The notes: generated from the sequence alone by a model not told the origin. A stretch of 64,000 nt of DNA from Streptomyces sp. NBC_00457 (GCF_036014015.1 NZ_CP107905.1:1364001-1428000), one strand, 5' to 3'; numbered from the stretch's first letter, positions 16,191 through 25,839 are shown. A program made the numbers and translations.

Positions 16191-18368
16191 ATGCCCACGT
16201 CCGTCATGCCCGAATCCGGTCTTCCGGCGCCAGAAGGGCCCGAGGGGCCACCCACCGCACGGTCCCGGATGACACCGCGGTCGATGCTGCTGTGGACCGC
16301 CGTGGCCCTGCTCGGCGCGATCGGCTGGGGTGTCCTCGCGCTGGCCAGGGGCGAGGAGATCTCCGCGGTCTGGCTGGTGCTGGCGGCCCTCGGCTCGTAC
16401 GCCATCGCCTACCGCTTCTACTCCCGCTTCATCGCACGGCGTGTGCTGAGGCCCGACGACCGGCGGGCCACCCCCGCCGAACGCCTCGAGGACGGCGTCG
16501 ACTTCCAGCCGACCGACCGGCGGGTGCTGCTCGGCCATCACTTCGCGGCGATCGCCGGCGCCGGCCCGCTGGTGGGGCCGGTACTCGCAGCCCAGATGGG
16601 GTATCTGCCCGGCACGCTGTGGATCGTCGCCGGAGTGATCTTCGCCGGGGCGGTGCAGGACATGGTCGTGCTGTTCCTGTCGATGCGGCGGGACGGCAAG
16701 TCGCTCGGGCAGATGGCCCGTGAGGAGATCGGCCGGGCGGGCGGGGCCGCCGCCCTGATCGCCGTCTTCGCCATCATGATCATCCTGCTCGGTGTGCTGG
16801 CCCTGGTCGTGGTCAACGCGCTCGCCCACTCCCCGTGGGGCACGTTCTCGGTCGCCATGACCGTTCCCATCGCCCTGTTCATGGGCTTCTGGCTGCACCG
16901 CATCCGGCCGGGCAGGGTCGTCGAGACCAGCCTGATCGGTGTGGCGCTGCTGCTTCTCGCCATCGTCGGCGGCGGCTGGATCCAGGAGTCCTCGCTGGCC
17001 GACACCTTCACGCTCAGCCCGACGACGCTCGTCTTCTGTCTGGTCGGATACGGATTCGTCGCCTCCGTGCTGCCGGTGTGGATGCTGCTCGCGCCCCGCG
17101 ACTACCTGTCCACCTTCATGAAGATCGGCACCATCGCGCTTCTCGCGGTCGGCGTCGTCGTGGCCGCGCCCGTGCTGCGTGCCGACGCGGTCAGCGACTT
17201 CGCCTCTTCGGGTGCCGGCCCGGTCTTCGCCGGGGCCCTCTTCCCCTTCCTCTTCATCACCATCGCGTGCGGCGCGCTGTCGGGCTTCCACGCGCTGGTC
17301 GCCTCGGGTACCACCCCGAAGCTGATCCAGAAGGAGTCCCAGGTCCGGATGATCGGCTACGGCGCCATGCTGATGGAGTCGTTCGTCGCGATCATGGCGC
17401 TGATCGCCGCCGCCACCCTCGAACCCGGCCTCTACTACGCGATGAACGCGCCCGCCGCACTGCTCGGTACGACGGCCGAGTCGGCCTCGCAGGCGGTGAC
17501 GGGCCTCGGCTTCAGCATCACCCCCGACCAGCTGACGCAGGCGGCCAAGGCGGTGGAGGAGCAGACCCTGATCGCCCGCTCGGGCGGAGCGCCGACGCTC
17601 GCCGTCGGTATGTCGGAGATCTTCTCCGGGGTCTTCGGCGGCAGTGCGATGAAGGCCTTCTGGTACCACTTCGCGATCATGTTCGAGGCCCTGTTCATCC
17701 TGACGACGGTCGACGCGGGCACCCGGGTCGGACGCTTCATGCTCCAGGACATGCTCGGCAACGTCTGGAAGCCGATCGGCCGGGTCAACTGGAAGCCCGG
17801 CATCTGGCTGTGCAGCGGACTCGTCGTGACCGCCTGGGGCTACTTCCTCTACACCGGCGCCACCGACCCGCTCGGCGGAATCAACCAGCTGTTCCCGCTC
17901 TTCGGCATCGCCAACCAGCTGCTCGCCGCCATCGCCCTCACCGTCTGCACGACCGTCCTCGTCAAGTCCGGTCGGCTGCGCTGGGCCTGGGTCACCGGGA
18001 TCCCGCTGGCCTGGGTGGTCGCGGTCACCTTCACCGCCGGCTGGCAGAAGATCTTCTCCGACGACCCCCGGGTCGGCTTCTTCGCCCAGCGCGCACGCTA
18101 TGCCGACGGCATCGACGCCGGTCAGGTCCTGCCGCCCGCCAAGACCCTGGACGACATGCACACGGTGGTCACCAACTCCACGGTCGACGGCGTCCTCATC
18201 GCCCTGTTCATGCTCTTGGTCGCCGTGGTGATCGTCAACGCGGCCGTGGTGTGCGTGCGCGCCATCCGGTCGCCCGTCCCGCTGCCGACGACCGAGACGC
18301 CGTACGTCCAGTCCCGCATCGACGTACCGGAGCAGTCCGCCGAACCGCTGGCGGGAGCCCGGTCATGA
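16191..18368 (+). CDS. cstA: Carbon starvation protein CstA (pyruvate/peptide transporter family)
   Basis: A 725-residue polytopic protein of the CstA/BtsT family, which imports pyruvate and possibly peptides. Early landmarks are YRFYSRFIARRVLRPDDRRATP and LGHHFAAIAGAGPLVGPVLAAQ. Central motifs are FITIACGALSGFHALVASGTT and the C-terminal GGINQLFPLFGIANQLLAAIAL. The start ATG 16191 has an excellent GAGGTGAGGAG ribosome site. The stop codon overlaps the start of the YbdD-like gene in an ATGA overlap. Carbon limitation is the expected trigger by family knowledge. Confidence 0.93.
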   Translation: MPTSVMPESGLPAPEGPEGPPTARSRMTPRSMLLWTAVALLGAIGWGVLALARGEEISAVWLVLAALGSYAIAYRFYSRFIARRVLRPDDRRATPAERLEDGVDFQPTDRRVLLGHHFAAIAGAGPLVGPVLAAQMGYLPGTLWIVAGVIFAGAVQDMVVLFLSMRRDGKSLGQMAREEIGRAGGAAALIAVFAIMIILLGVLALVVVNALAHSPWGTFSVAMTVPIALFMGFWLHRIRPGRVVETSLIGVALLLLAIVGGGWIQESSLADTFTLSPTTLVFCLVGYGFVASVLPVWMLLAPRDYLSTFMKIGTIALLAVGVVVAAPVLRADAVSDFASSGAGPVFAGALFPFLFITIACGALSGFHALVASGTTPKLIQKESQVRMIGYGAMLMESFVAIMALIAAATLEPGLYYAMNAPAALLGTTAESASQAVTGLGFSITPDQLTQAAKAVEEQTLIARSGGAPTLAVGMSEIFSGVFGGSAMKAFWYHFAIMFEALFILTTVDAGTRVGRFMLQDMLGNVWKPIGRVNWKPGIWLCSGLVVTAWGYFLYTGATDPLGGINQLFPLFGIANQLLAAIALTVCTTVLVKSGRLRWAWVTGIPLAWVVAVTFTAGWQKIFSDDPRVGFFAQRARYADGIDAGQVLPPAKTLDDMHTVVTNSTVDGVLIALFMLLVAVVIVNAAVVCVRAIRSPVPLPTTETPYVQSRIDVPEQSAEPLAGARS

Positions 18369-18553
18369 GTGCCAGGCGATGGGCGCGGGCCGTGCGCTGG
18401 TACCTGCGCGAGCTGACAGGAGAGGCGGAGTACGACCGCTACTGCGAACGCCACCTGCGTCACCACCCACTCGAGCCGGTACCGACACCGCGCGAGTACG
18501 AGACGCTGCGAGCCCGGCACCGTGAAGATCACCCGCAGAGCCGTTGCTGCTGA
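18365..18553 (+). CDS. YbdD/YjiX-family small protein (DUF466)
   Basis: A 62-residue basic protein (AVRWYLRELTGEAEYDRYCERH, ending EDHPQSRCC). This is the YbdD/YjiX family, encoded directly after CstA or BtsT in many bacteria and required for pyruvate uptake in E. coli. It overlaps cstA by 4 bases. It falls below the length cut-off of many gene callers. Confidence 0.88.
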   Translation: MSARRWARAVRWYLRELTGEAEYDRYCERHLRHHPLEPVPTPREYETLRARHREDHPQSRCC

Positions 18554-18595
18554 CCGGGCGGGGCGAGCCCGGGGTGGGCCGGCCGGCCCTTTCAT

Positions 18596-18638
18596 CGGCC
18601 TGCCTTCAGCCTGCCTTCAGCTCGCCGAAGGCAGGCCG
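18596..18638. terminator. Bidirectional hairpin between ybdD and the DUF429 gene
   Basis: CGGCCTGCCTTC at 18596-18607 pairs perfectly with GAAGGCAGGCCG at 18627-18638 between two convergent genes. The loop repeats CTGCCTTCAG. Position and stem length fit a bidirectional terminator, even though it reaches into the DUF429 3' end. Confidence 0.55.
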
Positions 18639-19366
18639 GTGGATGCCGCCAGGTGTTGCAACGTGTCACGGCCCGGGAAGTGGATCCAACCCTCGGTGCG
18701 GGCGAGTTCGGCCTCGTCGGCCGTCGGCCATGTGGTGAGCCGCGTCCTGATCGCCCTGGCGACGAGGGCGGCTATCAGGGCGTCGTAGGCGTCACGGCTG
18801 GCGGCGAGCAGCCGCCGTGCCTCCTCCGGGATGTCCAGCCAGGACGCGGCGGCCTGCACCTCGTCCACGGAGCCGAGCGTCAGACCCCATTGGTGGCGGG
18901 CGGCAGCGGGATACACCTCGGCCACCGGGCCGGCTCCGACGCGGTCGACGGGGTGGCCGAGGTGCTCCAGGAGTGCCTGCAGACGTGCCCAGCGAGCCGC
19001 GACGGCCCCCAGTTTGTCGAAGGAGACCGACAGCGGCAGTCGCGGTGCATGGGGTGCGACCACCAGATCGGTACGCCGGTAACGCATGGCCCGCAGATCA
19101 TCGGCCCCCTCGGCGTCGCGGCCCGGCCACGTGGGCCGGGGTCCCGCATGAGAGGACATGGCCGCGACGAAGGCGGCGGGCCACCCGAAGGGGCAGTCCA
19201 CTCCGGCCTGGTCCGCCTCCCCCAGGCCGGAGAGCAGCTTCAGCAACTGCTCGTCGGTGCACCCCAGTAGCGGGGTGTGGACCGTGGCCCGGCCCGCCGA
19301 CCAGTCGATGACGACGGCGGCGGTGCGGGGAGGGCTGGCGGAGAGATCGACGCCGAGGGTGAGCAT
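18617..19366 (-). CDS. DUF429 family protein, predicted RNase H-like nuclease
   Basis: A 249-residue DUF429 protein with a predicted RNase H-like fold. MLTLGVDLSASPPRTAAVVI gives the first strand with the conserved Asp, and VDCPFGWPAAFVAAM and RRTDLVV are family landmarks, with RDAYDALIAALVARA near the C-terminus. The start is ATG 19366; the frame upstream to 19432 adds a non-conserved basic leader. It is a single-gene unit; its biological role is unknown. Confidence 0.8.
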   Translation of the reverse strand: MLTLGVDLSASPPRTAAVVIDWSAGRATVHTPLLGCTDEQLLKLLSGLGEADQAGVDCPFGWPAAFVAAMSSHAGPRPTWPGRDAEGADDLRAMRYRRTDLVVAPHAPRLPLSVSFDKLGAVAARWARLQALLEHLGHPVDRVGAGPVAEVYPAAARHQWGLTLGSVDEVQAAASWLDIPEEARRLLAASRDAYDALIAALVARAIRTRLTTWPTADEAELARTEGWIHFPGRDTLQHLAASTGLPSAS

Positions 19367-19723
19367 GCCTTCAGCATGCCGACTCGAGCTCGGCTGCGGC
19401 ACCCCGGTCCGGGCAGGGCCCGGGCAGGCCAAGCCTCGCGGGGCCGGTCAGCAGCCGGGCCAAGTCGACAGCGTTGACGAAGGCGCGGCTGCGCAGCACG
19501 GGGGTCGAACTCACCGCAACCGCCCTGGGCGTTCTGCTGCCCGTCACAACGATTACTGGAAGCTGCCCCGGCCCGGATTAGGCCCTCATGCACTGTTTTG
19601 TGGATGGAGAATCCTAAAAACCTGGGAATTCACTGAGCATTCGGCGCCCGCATGCGTATCTGAGGACGTGCTTCCCCCATGCCGGAAGTCCTGCCGGCTC
19701 CGGCGATGTCCTTGAGAGGCCTG
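19367..19723. other. Intergenic region upstream of the DUF1996 gene
   Basis: About 360 bases without a convincing gene. The part near 19590-19660 is AT-richer than its surroundings and probably holds the promoter of the DUF1996 gene. A short repeat GCATGC-N5-GCATGC sits at the DUF429 start. Confidence 0.4.
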
Positions 19724-21148
19724 ATGAGACGCAACACGCGAAGAAGATCGACGACTGCTCGCCGGGCGATAGGCGCGGCGGCCGCACTGGCCATAGGGGC
19801 CGGTGGACTGGTGGCGGTCAACATCTACGCTTCGGCCGACGAAACCAGCGCGCCGAAGGGCACTGCCCAGAACCAGGCGCTCGCGGCCGGCACCTCCACC
19901 ATCGACTGCCCCGACGTCGGCCAGCAGTTGACGTCAGTGCCCGCCAAGGCGAAGGCCCAGGTCGACAAGGAACTGGCACTCCTCGACAAGCAGATATCCG
20001 AGGCATACCAGCGCCTTTCCACCTCCCAGAAGGCGATTCAGCAGGACCCCAACTTCGCCCAGAACGCGATCGTGGGTCCGCTGAAGGACAAGCGGAAGGC
20101 GACGATCGACCGGATCGCCATCGCCATCGGCCGTGTGGCAGCCAAGCCGCAGGGCCTCGACGCATTGGCGGCCTGCACGCTGCGTGCCACCGGCAACCAG
20201 GGTGGCAACGACACCAATGCCGGAGGGACCGGCAACGGCCCCGTCGCCGCCGACTTCGTGGACATCACCAAGGTGAAGGCCAACGTGCGCACGCCGGCCA
20301 GGTCGGCGAAGGCTTCAAAGGGTGTCTTCGTCAGCAAGTGCGGGGTGAACGCCAACAAGCTGTACAACAGCGACAACGTCATCGTCGCGCCCGGCGTCAC
20401 CAACGGCGCACACCACGTGCACGATTACATCGGCAACCAGGACAACGACGCCTTCTCGAGCGACCAGGACTTCGCCAAGGCCGGGACCAGCTGCCAGAAC
20501 AAGGGCGACAAGTCGTCCTACTACTGGCCGGTGCTGCGCCTGCAGGACGGCACCAAGGAGTTCGACGCCGACAAGCAGGGCGGCGGCGCCGAGGGCAACA
20601 CGGGCCGGATTCTGACGGCCAAGAAGGCCACCTTGAACTTCGTGGGCAGCCCCCGCGGCAAGGTGGTGGCGATGCCCAGGTTCCTGCGCATCATCACCGG
20701 TGACGCCAAGGCGTTCGTCAACGGCACGGCCAACGCCAACGCTTCATGGAGCTGCACCGGCTTCGAGAACAAGGTGCAGCTGAAGGACAAGTACCCCCTC
20801 TGCCCGTCAGGCAGCGACGTGGTGCGCACCTTCAAGTTCCAGAGTTGCTGGGACGGCACGAACATCGACAGCGCCAACCACCGTACGCACGTGGCCTTCG
20901 CTGACGCGGCCGGCAACTGCCCGACCGGCTTCAAGGCCATTCCCCAGTTGGTGCAGCGTCTGGTGTACGACGTGGACGCGCCCAGCATCAAGGACAACGG
21001 CAAGACGCGTCCGTTCTTCTCGCTGGACAGCTTCCCCGAACAGGAGCACAAGCCGGTCACCGACCACGGTGACTTCATCAACGTCTTCGACGCGAAGCTG
21101 ATGAACAAGGCGGTCCAGTGCATCAACACCGGACGTAAGTGCAGCTGA
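19724..21148 (+). CDS. Secreted DUF1996 domain protein
   Basis: A 474-residue exported protein. The N-terminus is a basic leader ([14 protein letters not shown]) and a hydrophobic stretch [22 protein letters not shown] coiled, Lys-rich region of about residues 60-140 follows. The DUF1996 core then starts at [20 protein letters not shown], with [20 protein letters not shown] and [10 protein letters not shown]. The start ATG 19724 has GAGAGG upstream; ATG 19706 and 19679 are alternatives without a ribosome site. DUF1996 proteins are common in Streptomyces and fungi; a polysaccharide-related function is suspected for some but not established. Confidence 0.85.
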   Translation: MRRNTRRRSTTARRAIGAAAALAIGAGGLVAVNIYASADETSAPKGTAQNQALAAGTSTIDCPDVGQQLTSVPAKAKAQVDKELALLDKQISEAYQRLSTSQKAIQQDPNFAQNAIVGPLKDKRKATIDRIAIAIGRVAAKPQGLDALAACTLRATGNQGGNDTNAGGTGNGPVAADFVDITKVKANVRTPARSAKASKGVFVSKCGVNANKLYNSDNVIVAPGVTNGAHHVHDYIGNQDNDAFSSDQDFAKAGTSCQNKGDKSSYYWPVLRLQDGTKEFDADKQGGGAEGNTGRILTAKKATLNFVGSPRGKVVAMPRFLRIITGDAKAFVNGTANANASWSCTGFENKVQLKDKYPLCPSGSDVVRTFKFQSCWDGTNIDSANHRTHVAFADAAGNCPTGFKAIPQLVQRLVYDVDAPSIKDNGKTRPFFSLDSFPEQEHKPVTDHGDFINVFDAKLMNKAVQCINTGRKCS

Positions 21149-21160
21149 GTCCCGGTACCG

Positions 21161-21197
21161 AGCGGTGGGCGTCGTACTGGCGACGCCCACCGCTTTG
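21161..21197 (+). terminator. Strong terminator after the DUF1996 gene
   Basis: A perfect 14-bp stem, AGCGGTGGGCGTCG paired with CGACGCCCACCGCT, around a TACTGG loop, followed by TTTG. It begins 12 bases after the stop codon. Confidence 0.85.
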
Positions 21198-21708
21198 TCG
21201 CGTTTGCACGTGGTTCCAGAGCACACTGCGCCGTACGGCGCAGTCAAAGCTGCATGCCGCCCGCTGCGCCGCTGCCCTCGGTGGCGCGCCGAGCGTGGCC
21301 TTCGGGCCGCTCAGGCGGACGTACACTCGGCATATGAGTCGCACACGTGCCGTGAGGGACAGCCTGGAGCAGGCTGCCTGTCGGCTGTGCCCGGCGACCG
21401 CAGCTGACAATGACGCGCCCGAGAGCGGCCGTATCGCGCTCCACGGCCACGGCTAGCGATTCTCCGCGCCCTCACCGGAGGCCGGGCCGCCCTGGCCTCG
21501 CTCGGCTCCCTGTTCTTGTAAACACACCGCAGGCAACACGGCGGGACTACTGCTGCCCGGCCTGAGCCGCCGTATCCGATTCTGATCGGACGCGTCCGCG
21601 ACACCTGCGCACCCGCTCAACGGCACCACCGCAGCTTCCGGCGCACCGCCGGGGCTGCCGCCTGGCGACGGCCGCACGACGGCCCGAGCCACCTTCGAAG
21701 GGATCACT
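21198..21708. other. 510-base intergenic region with a 20-bp palindrome
   Basis: No convincing gene. The dyad ACTGCGCCGT-ACGGCGCAGT at 21225-21244 is perfect. A 40-codon frame at 21334-21456 (MSRTRAVRDSLEQAACRLC...) has no ribosome site or known family. A short stem AGCCTG-GAG-CAGGCT lies near 21363-21377. The promoter of the MurE-like gene must lie here. Confidence 0.4.
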
Positions 21709-23196
21709 GTGAAGCTAAGCGAGTTGCTGGCCGGGCAGGAGCACCACGTTCTGCAGGGCGACCCGGCGAGGACGGGGATCACCGCGGGAACCACCTTCGA
21801 CGCCGACCGGGTGACGCCGGGTTCGCTGTTCATCGCCGTGCCCGGCCACCGTGAAGGCGGCCCCGACTCGGTGGCACCTGCCCTCGCACGCGGCGCGGCG
21901 GCGGTACTCGTCGACGCCACGACGCCGGCACCTGCGGCGTCGGTATGGGCGTCGGCCCCGGAGGTGTGTGTCGTACGAGTGCCGGACACCCGGACAGCGG
22001 CCGCGGTCGTAGCCTCCCGCTATTTCGGTGAGCCGGGGCGGCAGATGGACATGGTGGCGATCACCGGTACCAACGGCAAGACGTCGGTGTCGTACATGGT
22101 CGAGTCGGTCCTGCGGATCTCCGAGGGCGCGAAGGTGGGGGTCATCGGGACCGCCGGCAGCCGGATCGGCGACGAGCTGATCCCGATGCCGAGGTCGGTG
22201 CTGACCACGCCGGAGTCGCCGGACCTGCAGTACCTGCTGGGGTGCATGCGCGACCGCGGAGTCGGCACCGCGGTACTGGAAGCCACGTCCATGGCGCTGC
22301 TGACGCACCGGGTGGACCGTACGTTCGTCGACGTCGGCGTGTTCACCAACCTGACGCAGGATCACCTGGACGATCACGGAACGATGGCGAACTACCGGGA
22401 CGCCAAGCTGCGTCTGTTCCAGGGCTTGTGCAGGCGCGCTGTGGTCAACGCCGACGACCCGGTGGGCGCCGGCATCCAGGCGATGATGCCGGGCGCGGTG
22501 ACCACGTACGCCCTGGACGCCGAGGCGGACTACCGGGCCACCGACCTCTCCGTGGACGCTTCCGGCACGCGTTTCATCCTGCACCACGACGGCCACAAGT
22601 ATCCGGCGGCGATCCCCATTCCGGGCCGCTTCTCGGTGGCCAACGCGCTGGCCACCGTGGCGGCCTGCCACCTTCTGGGCCACGATCTGGGCGGGCTGGT
22701 CGCCGCGCTCGACCGGATGCCTGCGATCCCGGGTCGGTTCGAGCGTTTCCAGACGCCGCGCGGCACGTCGGTGATCGTGGACTACGCCCACTCACCGGAC
22801 TCCCTGGACAAGGTCCTGACCACCATCCGCGACTTCGCACGCGGCCAGGTCATCACCGTCTTCGGCTGCGGCGGGGACCGGGACACCACCAAGCGGACGG
22901 ACATGGGCAGGATCGCCGGAACCCACTCCGACCTGTGCGTCCTCACCTCGGACAACCCCCGAGGCGAAGACCCCCAGGCCATCCTGGACCAGATCGCCCC
23001 CGGCATCGCGGCGACCGGCACACCGTTCGAACGGTTCACCGACCGCCGTCAGGCCGTCGCCTTCGCTCTCTCCGCCGCGGGCCCCGACGACATCGTCCTG
23101 ATCGCCGGCAAGGGCAGCGAGCCCCATCAGATCATCGGCGACAAGCTGCTCCCCTTCAGCGACATGGCAACCGTGCTCGAACTCACCCGGGGATAG
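21709..23196 (+). CDS. MurE-like UDP-N-acetylmuramyl tripeptide ligase
   Basis: A 495-residue Mur ligase of the MurE type, which adds the third-position diamino acid to the peptidoglycan stem in the cytoplasm. The N-terminal uridine domain begins MKLSELLAGQEHHV. The P-loop is GTNGKTSVSY at about 120-129, VDYAHSPDSLDKVL follows near 355, and DNPRGEDP near 414 matches the diaminopimelate-recognising loop. The start is GTG 21709 with GAAGGGA upstream. The gene lies alone, not in a dcw cluster, so it is probably a second MurE paralogue, perhaps for a specialised envelope or natural product. Confidence 0.85.
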   Translation: MKLSELLAGQEHHVLQGDPARTGITAGTTFDADRVTPGSLFIAVPGHREGGPDSVAPALARGAAAVLVDATTPAPAASVWASAPEVCVVRVPDTRTAAAVVASRYFGEPGRQMDMVAITGTNGKTSVSYMVESVLRISEGAKVGVIGTAGSRIGDELIPMPRSVLTTPESPDLQYLLGCMRDRGVGTAVLEATSMALLTHRVDRTFVDVGVFTNLTQDHLDDHGTMANYRDAKLRLFQGLCRRAVVNADDPVGAGIQAMMPGAVTTYALDAEADYRATDLSVDASGTRFILHHDGHKYPAAIPIPGRFSVANALATVAACHLLGHDLGGLVAALDRMPAIPGRFERFQTPRGTSVIVDYAHSPDSLDKVLTTIRDFARGQVITVFGCGGDRDTTKRTDMGRIAGTHSDLCVLTSDNPRGEDPQAILDQIAPGIAATGTPFERFTDRRQAVAFALSAAGPDDIVLIAGKGSEPHQIIGDKLLPFSDMATVLELTRG

Positions 23197-23530
23197 CGGG
23201 CCCCGCCGCCTCAAACGCGGATGCCCGCGCCGTACTCGGCCCGAAAACGCACTCGCCGGTCCCTACTGCCCTTACCGCGGAAGTGCACCGACTCGGTGGT
23301 CAGATCGCTGTGCGAACCCCACACGCCATATCCGACAGCCCAGTCCGCCGGGCCCCGCCGACCAAGCGGCATTGCCATCAACCCGGAGCCCTTCCAGGTG
23401 TCCAGGGCGGAGTCCCACCTCCCGCAGTGAATCCACCGTCCCTCCTCGGGGCCCCTTGACGCCCGTCCGGCCGCCCCGAGGACGACCGGATACAGTGCGT
23501 GAGACGGCAGCCTGGTCAGGGAGGGGAAGC
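23197..23530. other. Intergenic region with a possible small minus-strand gene
   Basis: A 334-base gap before the metallophosphoesterase gene. It holds a possible small reading frame on the minus strand (given separately) and the promoter of the downstream gene. No strong hairpin was seen. Confidence 0.35.
23211..23378 (-). CDS. Possible small hypothetical protein
   Basis: A 55-codon frame beginning MAMPLGRRGPADWAVGYG and ending RVRFRAEYGAGIRV. Aromatic and charged residues are distributed as in a real protein and third-position GC is about 75 per cent, lower than in neighbouring genes. The ribosome site is weak. I do not recognise a family. It could equally be the 3' remnant of a longer gene. 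Confidence 0.3.
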   Translation of the reverse strand: MAMPLGRRGPADWAVGYGVWGSHSDLTTESVHFRGKGSRDRRVRFRAEYGAGIRV

Positions 23531-24751
23531 GTGACCGACACCAGCGACACCCGACCCGCCGACAGCGAGGTGCAAGCTCCGCGGCGGAGCCGACTGCACC
23601 GCCTGATGGGCTACCTTCCCCTGATCGCCCCCGTCCTGCTGTGGGCCGTGCCCTGCTGGGTGCTCCTGCACGCCGGCCAGCACTGGCCGCTGCCCGTCAC
23701 GCTGGTCGGCACCGCCCTGTTCGCCCTCGGCCTCGTCGGTATGCCGCTCGCGATGGCGCGCGGCCACGGCCGACGCCAACAGGACGGGGCGGCGATCGTC
23801 GGTGACACCCTGCTGGGCGCCAGCTGGGTTCTGTTCACCTGGTCCGTTCTGCTCGGCGTCCTCTTGCGGTTCGCCCTGACCGTGGCCGGCGTCGGCGGGA
23901 GTCAGGACCGGGCCCGCATCGTCACGTGGGCCGTCCTGGGCATCACCGCCGTACTACTCGCCTGGGGGTACGCCGAGGCCCGCCGCGTGCCACGCGTGCG
24001 CCAGCTCGACGTACAACTCCCGCGGCTGGGCGCCGGGTTGGACGGCACCCGCGTCGCCCTCATCACCGACACCCACTACGGCCCGCTCGATCGCGCTCGC
24101 TGGTCGGCGCGGGTGTGCGAGACGGTGAACACACTGGAAGCCGACCTGGTCTGCCACACCGGCGACATCGCGGACGGCACGGCCGAACGCCGCCGCGCCC
24201 AGGCCACCCCACTCGCTACCGTGCGGGCCACCCGGGCCCGGGTCTACGTCACCGGCAACCACGAGTACTACAGCGAGGCCCAGGGTTGGGTCGACCTGAT
24301 GGACGAACTGGGCTGGGAGCCGCTGCGCAACCGCCATCTGCTGCTCGAACGCGGAGGCGACACCCTCGTGGTCGCCGGCGTGGACGACGTCACCGCCGAG
24401 TCCTCCGGCCTGGCAGGCCACCGCGCCCACCTCGCCGGAGCCCTGAACGGCGCCGACCCCGACCACCCTGTCCTGCTCCTGGCCCACCAGCCCAAGTTCG
24501 TCGACCGGGCGGCAGCCGACGGCATCGACCTCCAACTCTCCGGCCACACCCACGGCGGCCAGATCTGGCCCTTCCACCACCTGGTCCGCCTCGACCAGCC
24601 CGCCCTCGCCGGCCTCAGCCACCACGGCACCCGCACCCTCCTCTACACCAGCCGCGGCACCGGCTTCTGGGGCCCGCCGTTCCGCATCTTCGCCCCCAGC
24701 GAGATCACCCTGCTCGTCCTCCGCTCCCCACACCTGCCCACCAGGCCGTAG
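23531..24751 (+). CDS. Membrane-anchored metallophosphoesterase
   Basis: A 406-residue calcineurin-like phosphoesterase with an N-terminal membrane domain of four hydrophobic segments (about residues 25-170) and a C-terminal catalytic domain. The dimetal motifs are in order: ITDTHYG, HTGDIADG, GNHEYY and SGHTHGGQIWP, ending GPPFRIFAPSEITL as in the YkuE/YaeI class. The start is GTG 23531 with GAGGGGAAG upstream. The substrate may be a lipid or nucleotide phosphate. Confidence 0.88.
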   Translation: MTDTSDTRPADSEVQAPRRSRLHRLMGYLPLIAPVLLWAVPCWVLLHAGQHWPLPVTLVGTALFALGLVGMPLAMARGHGRRQQDGAAIVGDTLLGASWVLFTWSVLLGVLLRFALTVAGVGGSQDRARIVTWAVLGITAVLLAWGYAEARRVPRVRQLDVQLPRLGAGLDGTRVALITDTHYGPLDRARWSARVCETVNTLEADLVCHTGDIADGTAERRRAQATPLATVRATRARVYVTGNHEYYSEAQGWVDLMDELGWEPLRNRHLLLERGGDTLVVAGVDDVTAESSGLAGHRAHLAGALNGADPDHPVLLLAHQPKFVDRAAADGIDLQLSGHTHGGQIWPFHHLVRLDQPALAGLSHHGTRTLLYTSRGTGFWGPPFRIFAPSEITLLVLRSPHLPTRP

Positions 24752-24946
24752 CACTGGGCGAGCAGCTAGTGGCCTCGTCGGCGCGGGCGCCATGGGTGTG
24801 CCGGGTACCGCCTCGGCGGGCGCGGCCGGCGGGCAGGGCGCCACGTCATCCAGGTGACCGGAGCGGCGCCTGAGTAACCAGTGGCTGATGAACCATGTAC
24901 TGGCAGTGCATCCCTAACGCCGAACGGGCGGCGTACGGTCAGGAGC

Positions 24947-25831
24947 GTGGACAACCGCGATGAAGTCCGCGAGTTTCTCACCTCGCGGAGAGCCAGGATC
25001 GCCCCGGAGCAGGCCGGGCTGCCGTCCGGCAGCCGGCGCCGCGTGCCAGGCCTGCGCAGGAGCGAGGTCGCCACGCTGGCGGACGTCAGCGTCGATTACT
25101 ACGGCAAGCTGGAACGCGGCAACCTCGCCGGGGTCTCCCCCGCCGTGCTCGAAGCGGTCGCCCGCGCACTCCAGCTGGACGACGTCGAACGGGCGCACCT
25201 GCTCCACCTGGCCCAGGCACAAGAAGGCTCCGACACACTCGCCCGACCCCGAAGGCGTCCCGGCGGCAGCCGGCGGGCCTTGCCCAAAAGCCTGCAATGG
25301 ACCCTGGACGCCATCACCGCCGGGCCCGCGTGCGTCGTCAACGGCCGCCTGGACGTGGTCGCCGCCAACCAGCTCGCCCGCGCCTTCTTCAGCGACCTCT
25401 ACAACGACGGTGTGAAGCCGCCGAACATGGCCCGCTTTCAGTTCCTTGATCCTGCGGCTCGGCGCTTCTATCCGGACTGGGACCTCATCGCCGACATGAC
25501 CGTCGACGTCCTGCGCATCGAGGCCGGCCGCAACCCCCACGACAAGGACCTCCACGACCTGGTGGGCGAGCTGTCCACCCGCAGCGACGCTTTCCGTACC
25601 CGCTGGGGCTCCCACAACGTCCGCCGCCACGGCACCGGCACCAAGCGCTTCCACCACCCGGTCGTCGGAGACCTCACCGTCGCCTGGCACGGCTCGGCCG
25701 TGGACGACGAACCCGACCTCACCCTCCTGATCTACACCGCCGAACCCGGCTCACCCTCCGAAGAAGCCCTGCGCCTTCTCGCTTCCTGGAGCACCTCCCG
25801 GGACGGTGCCTCCCCCACCCACCCCCTCTGA
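24947..25831 (+). CDS. MmyB-like XRE-family regulator, probably leaderless
   Basis: A 294-residue regulator with an N-terminal HTH (RRVPGLRRSEVATLADVSVDYYGKLERG, in two parts at about 25-60) and a C-terminal MmyB-like ligand domain (QWTLDAITAGPACVVNGRLDVVAANQLAR, about 115 onward). The start is GTG 24947. AGGAG is only one base upstream and too close to act as a ribosome site, while TACGGT lies at a -10 distance, so a leaderless transcript is likely. Homologues often regulate an adjacent SDR gene from a shared promoter; here the next oxidoreductases are 1 kb away, past decayed DNA. Confidence 0.85.
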   Translation: MDNRDEVREFLTSRRARIAPEQAGLPSGSRRRVPGLRRSEVATLADVSVDYYGKLERGNLAGVSPAVLEAVARALQLDDVERAHLLHLAQAQEGSDTLARPRRRPGGSRRALPKSLQWTLDAITAGPACVVNGRLDVVAANQLARAFFSDLYNDGVKPPNMARFQFLDPAARRFYPDWDLIADMTVDVLRIEAGRNPHDKDLHDLVGELSTRSDAFRTRWGSHNVRRHGTGTKRFHHPVVGDLTVAWHGSAVDDEPDLTLLIYTAEPGSPSEEALRLLASWSTSRDGASPTHPL

Positions 25832-25839
25832 CTCCGCCC

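Noticed and set aside
16167..18161. 664-codon minus-strand frame opposite cstA
   Set aside because: Extreme Asp, Glu, Gly, Arg and His content typical of antisense to membrane-protein coding DNA.
21334..21456. 40-codon frame MSRTRAVRDSLEQAACRLC...
   Set aside because: No ribosome site, no recognisable family and a hairpin inside it; more likely non-coding.
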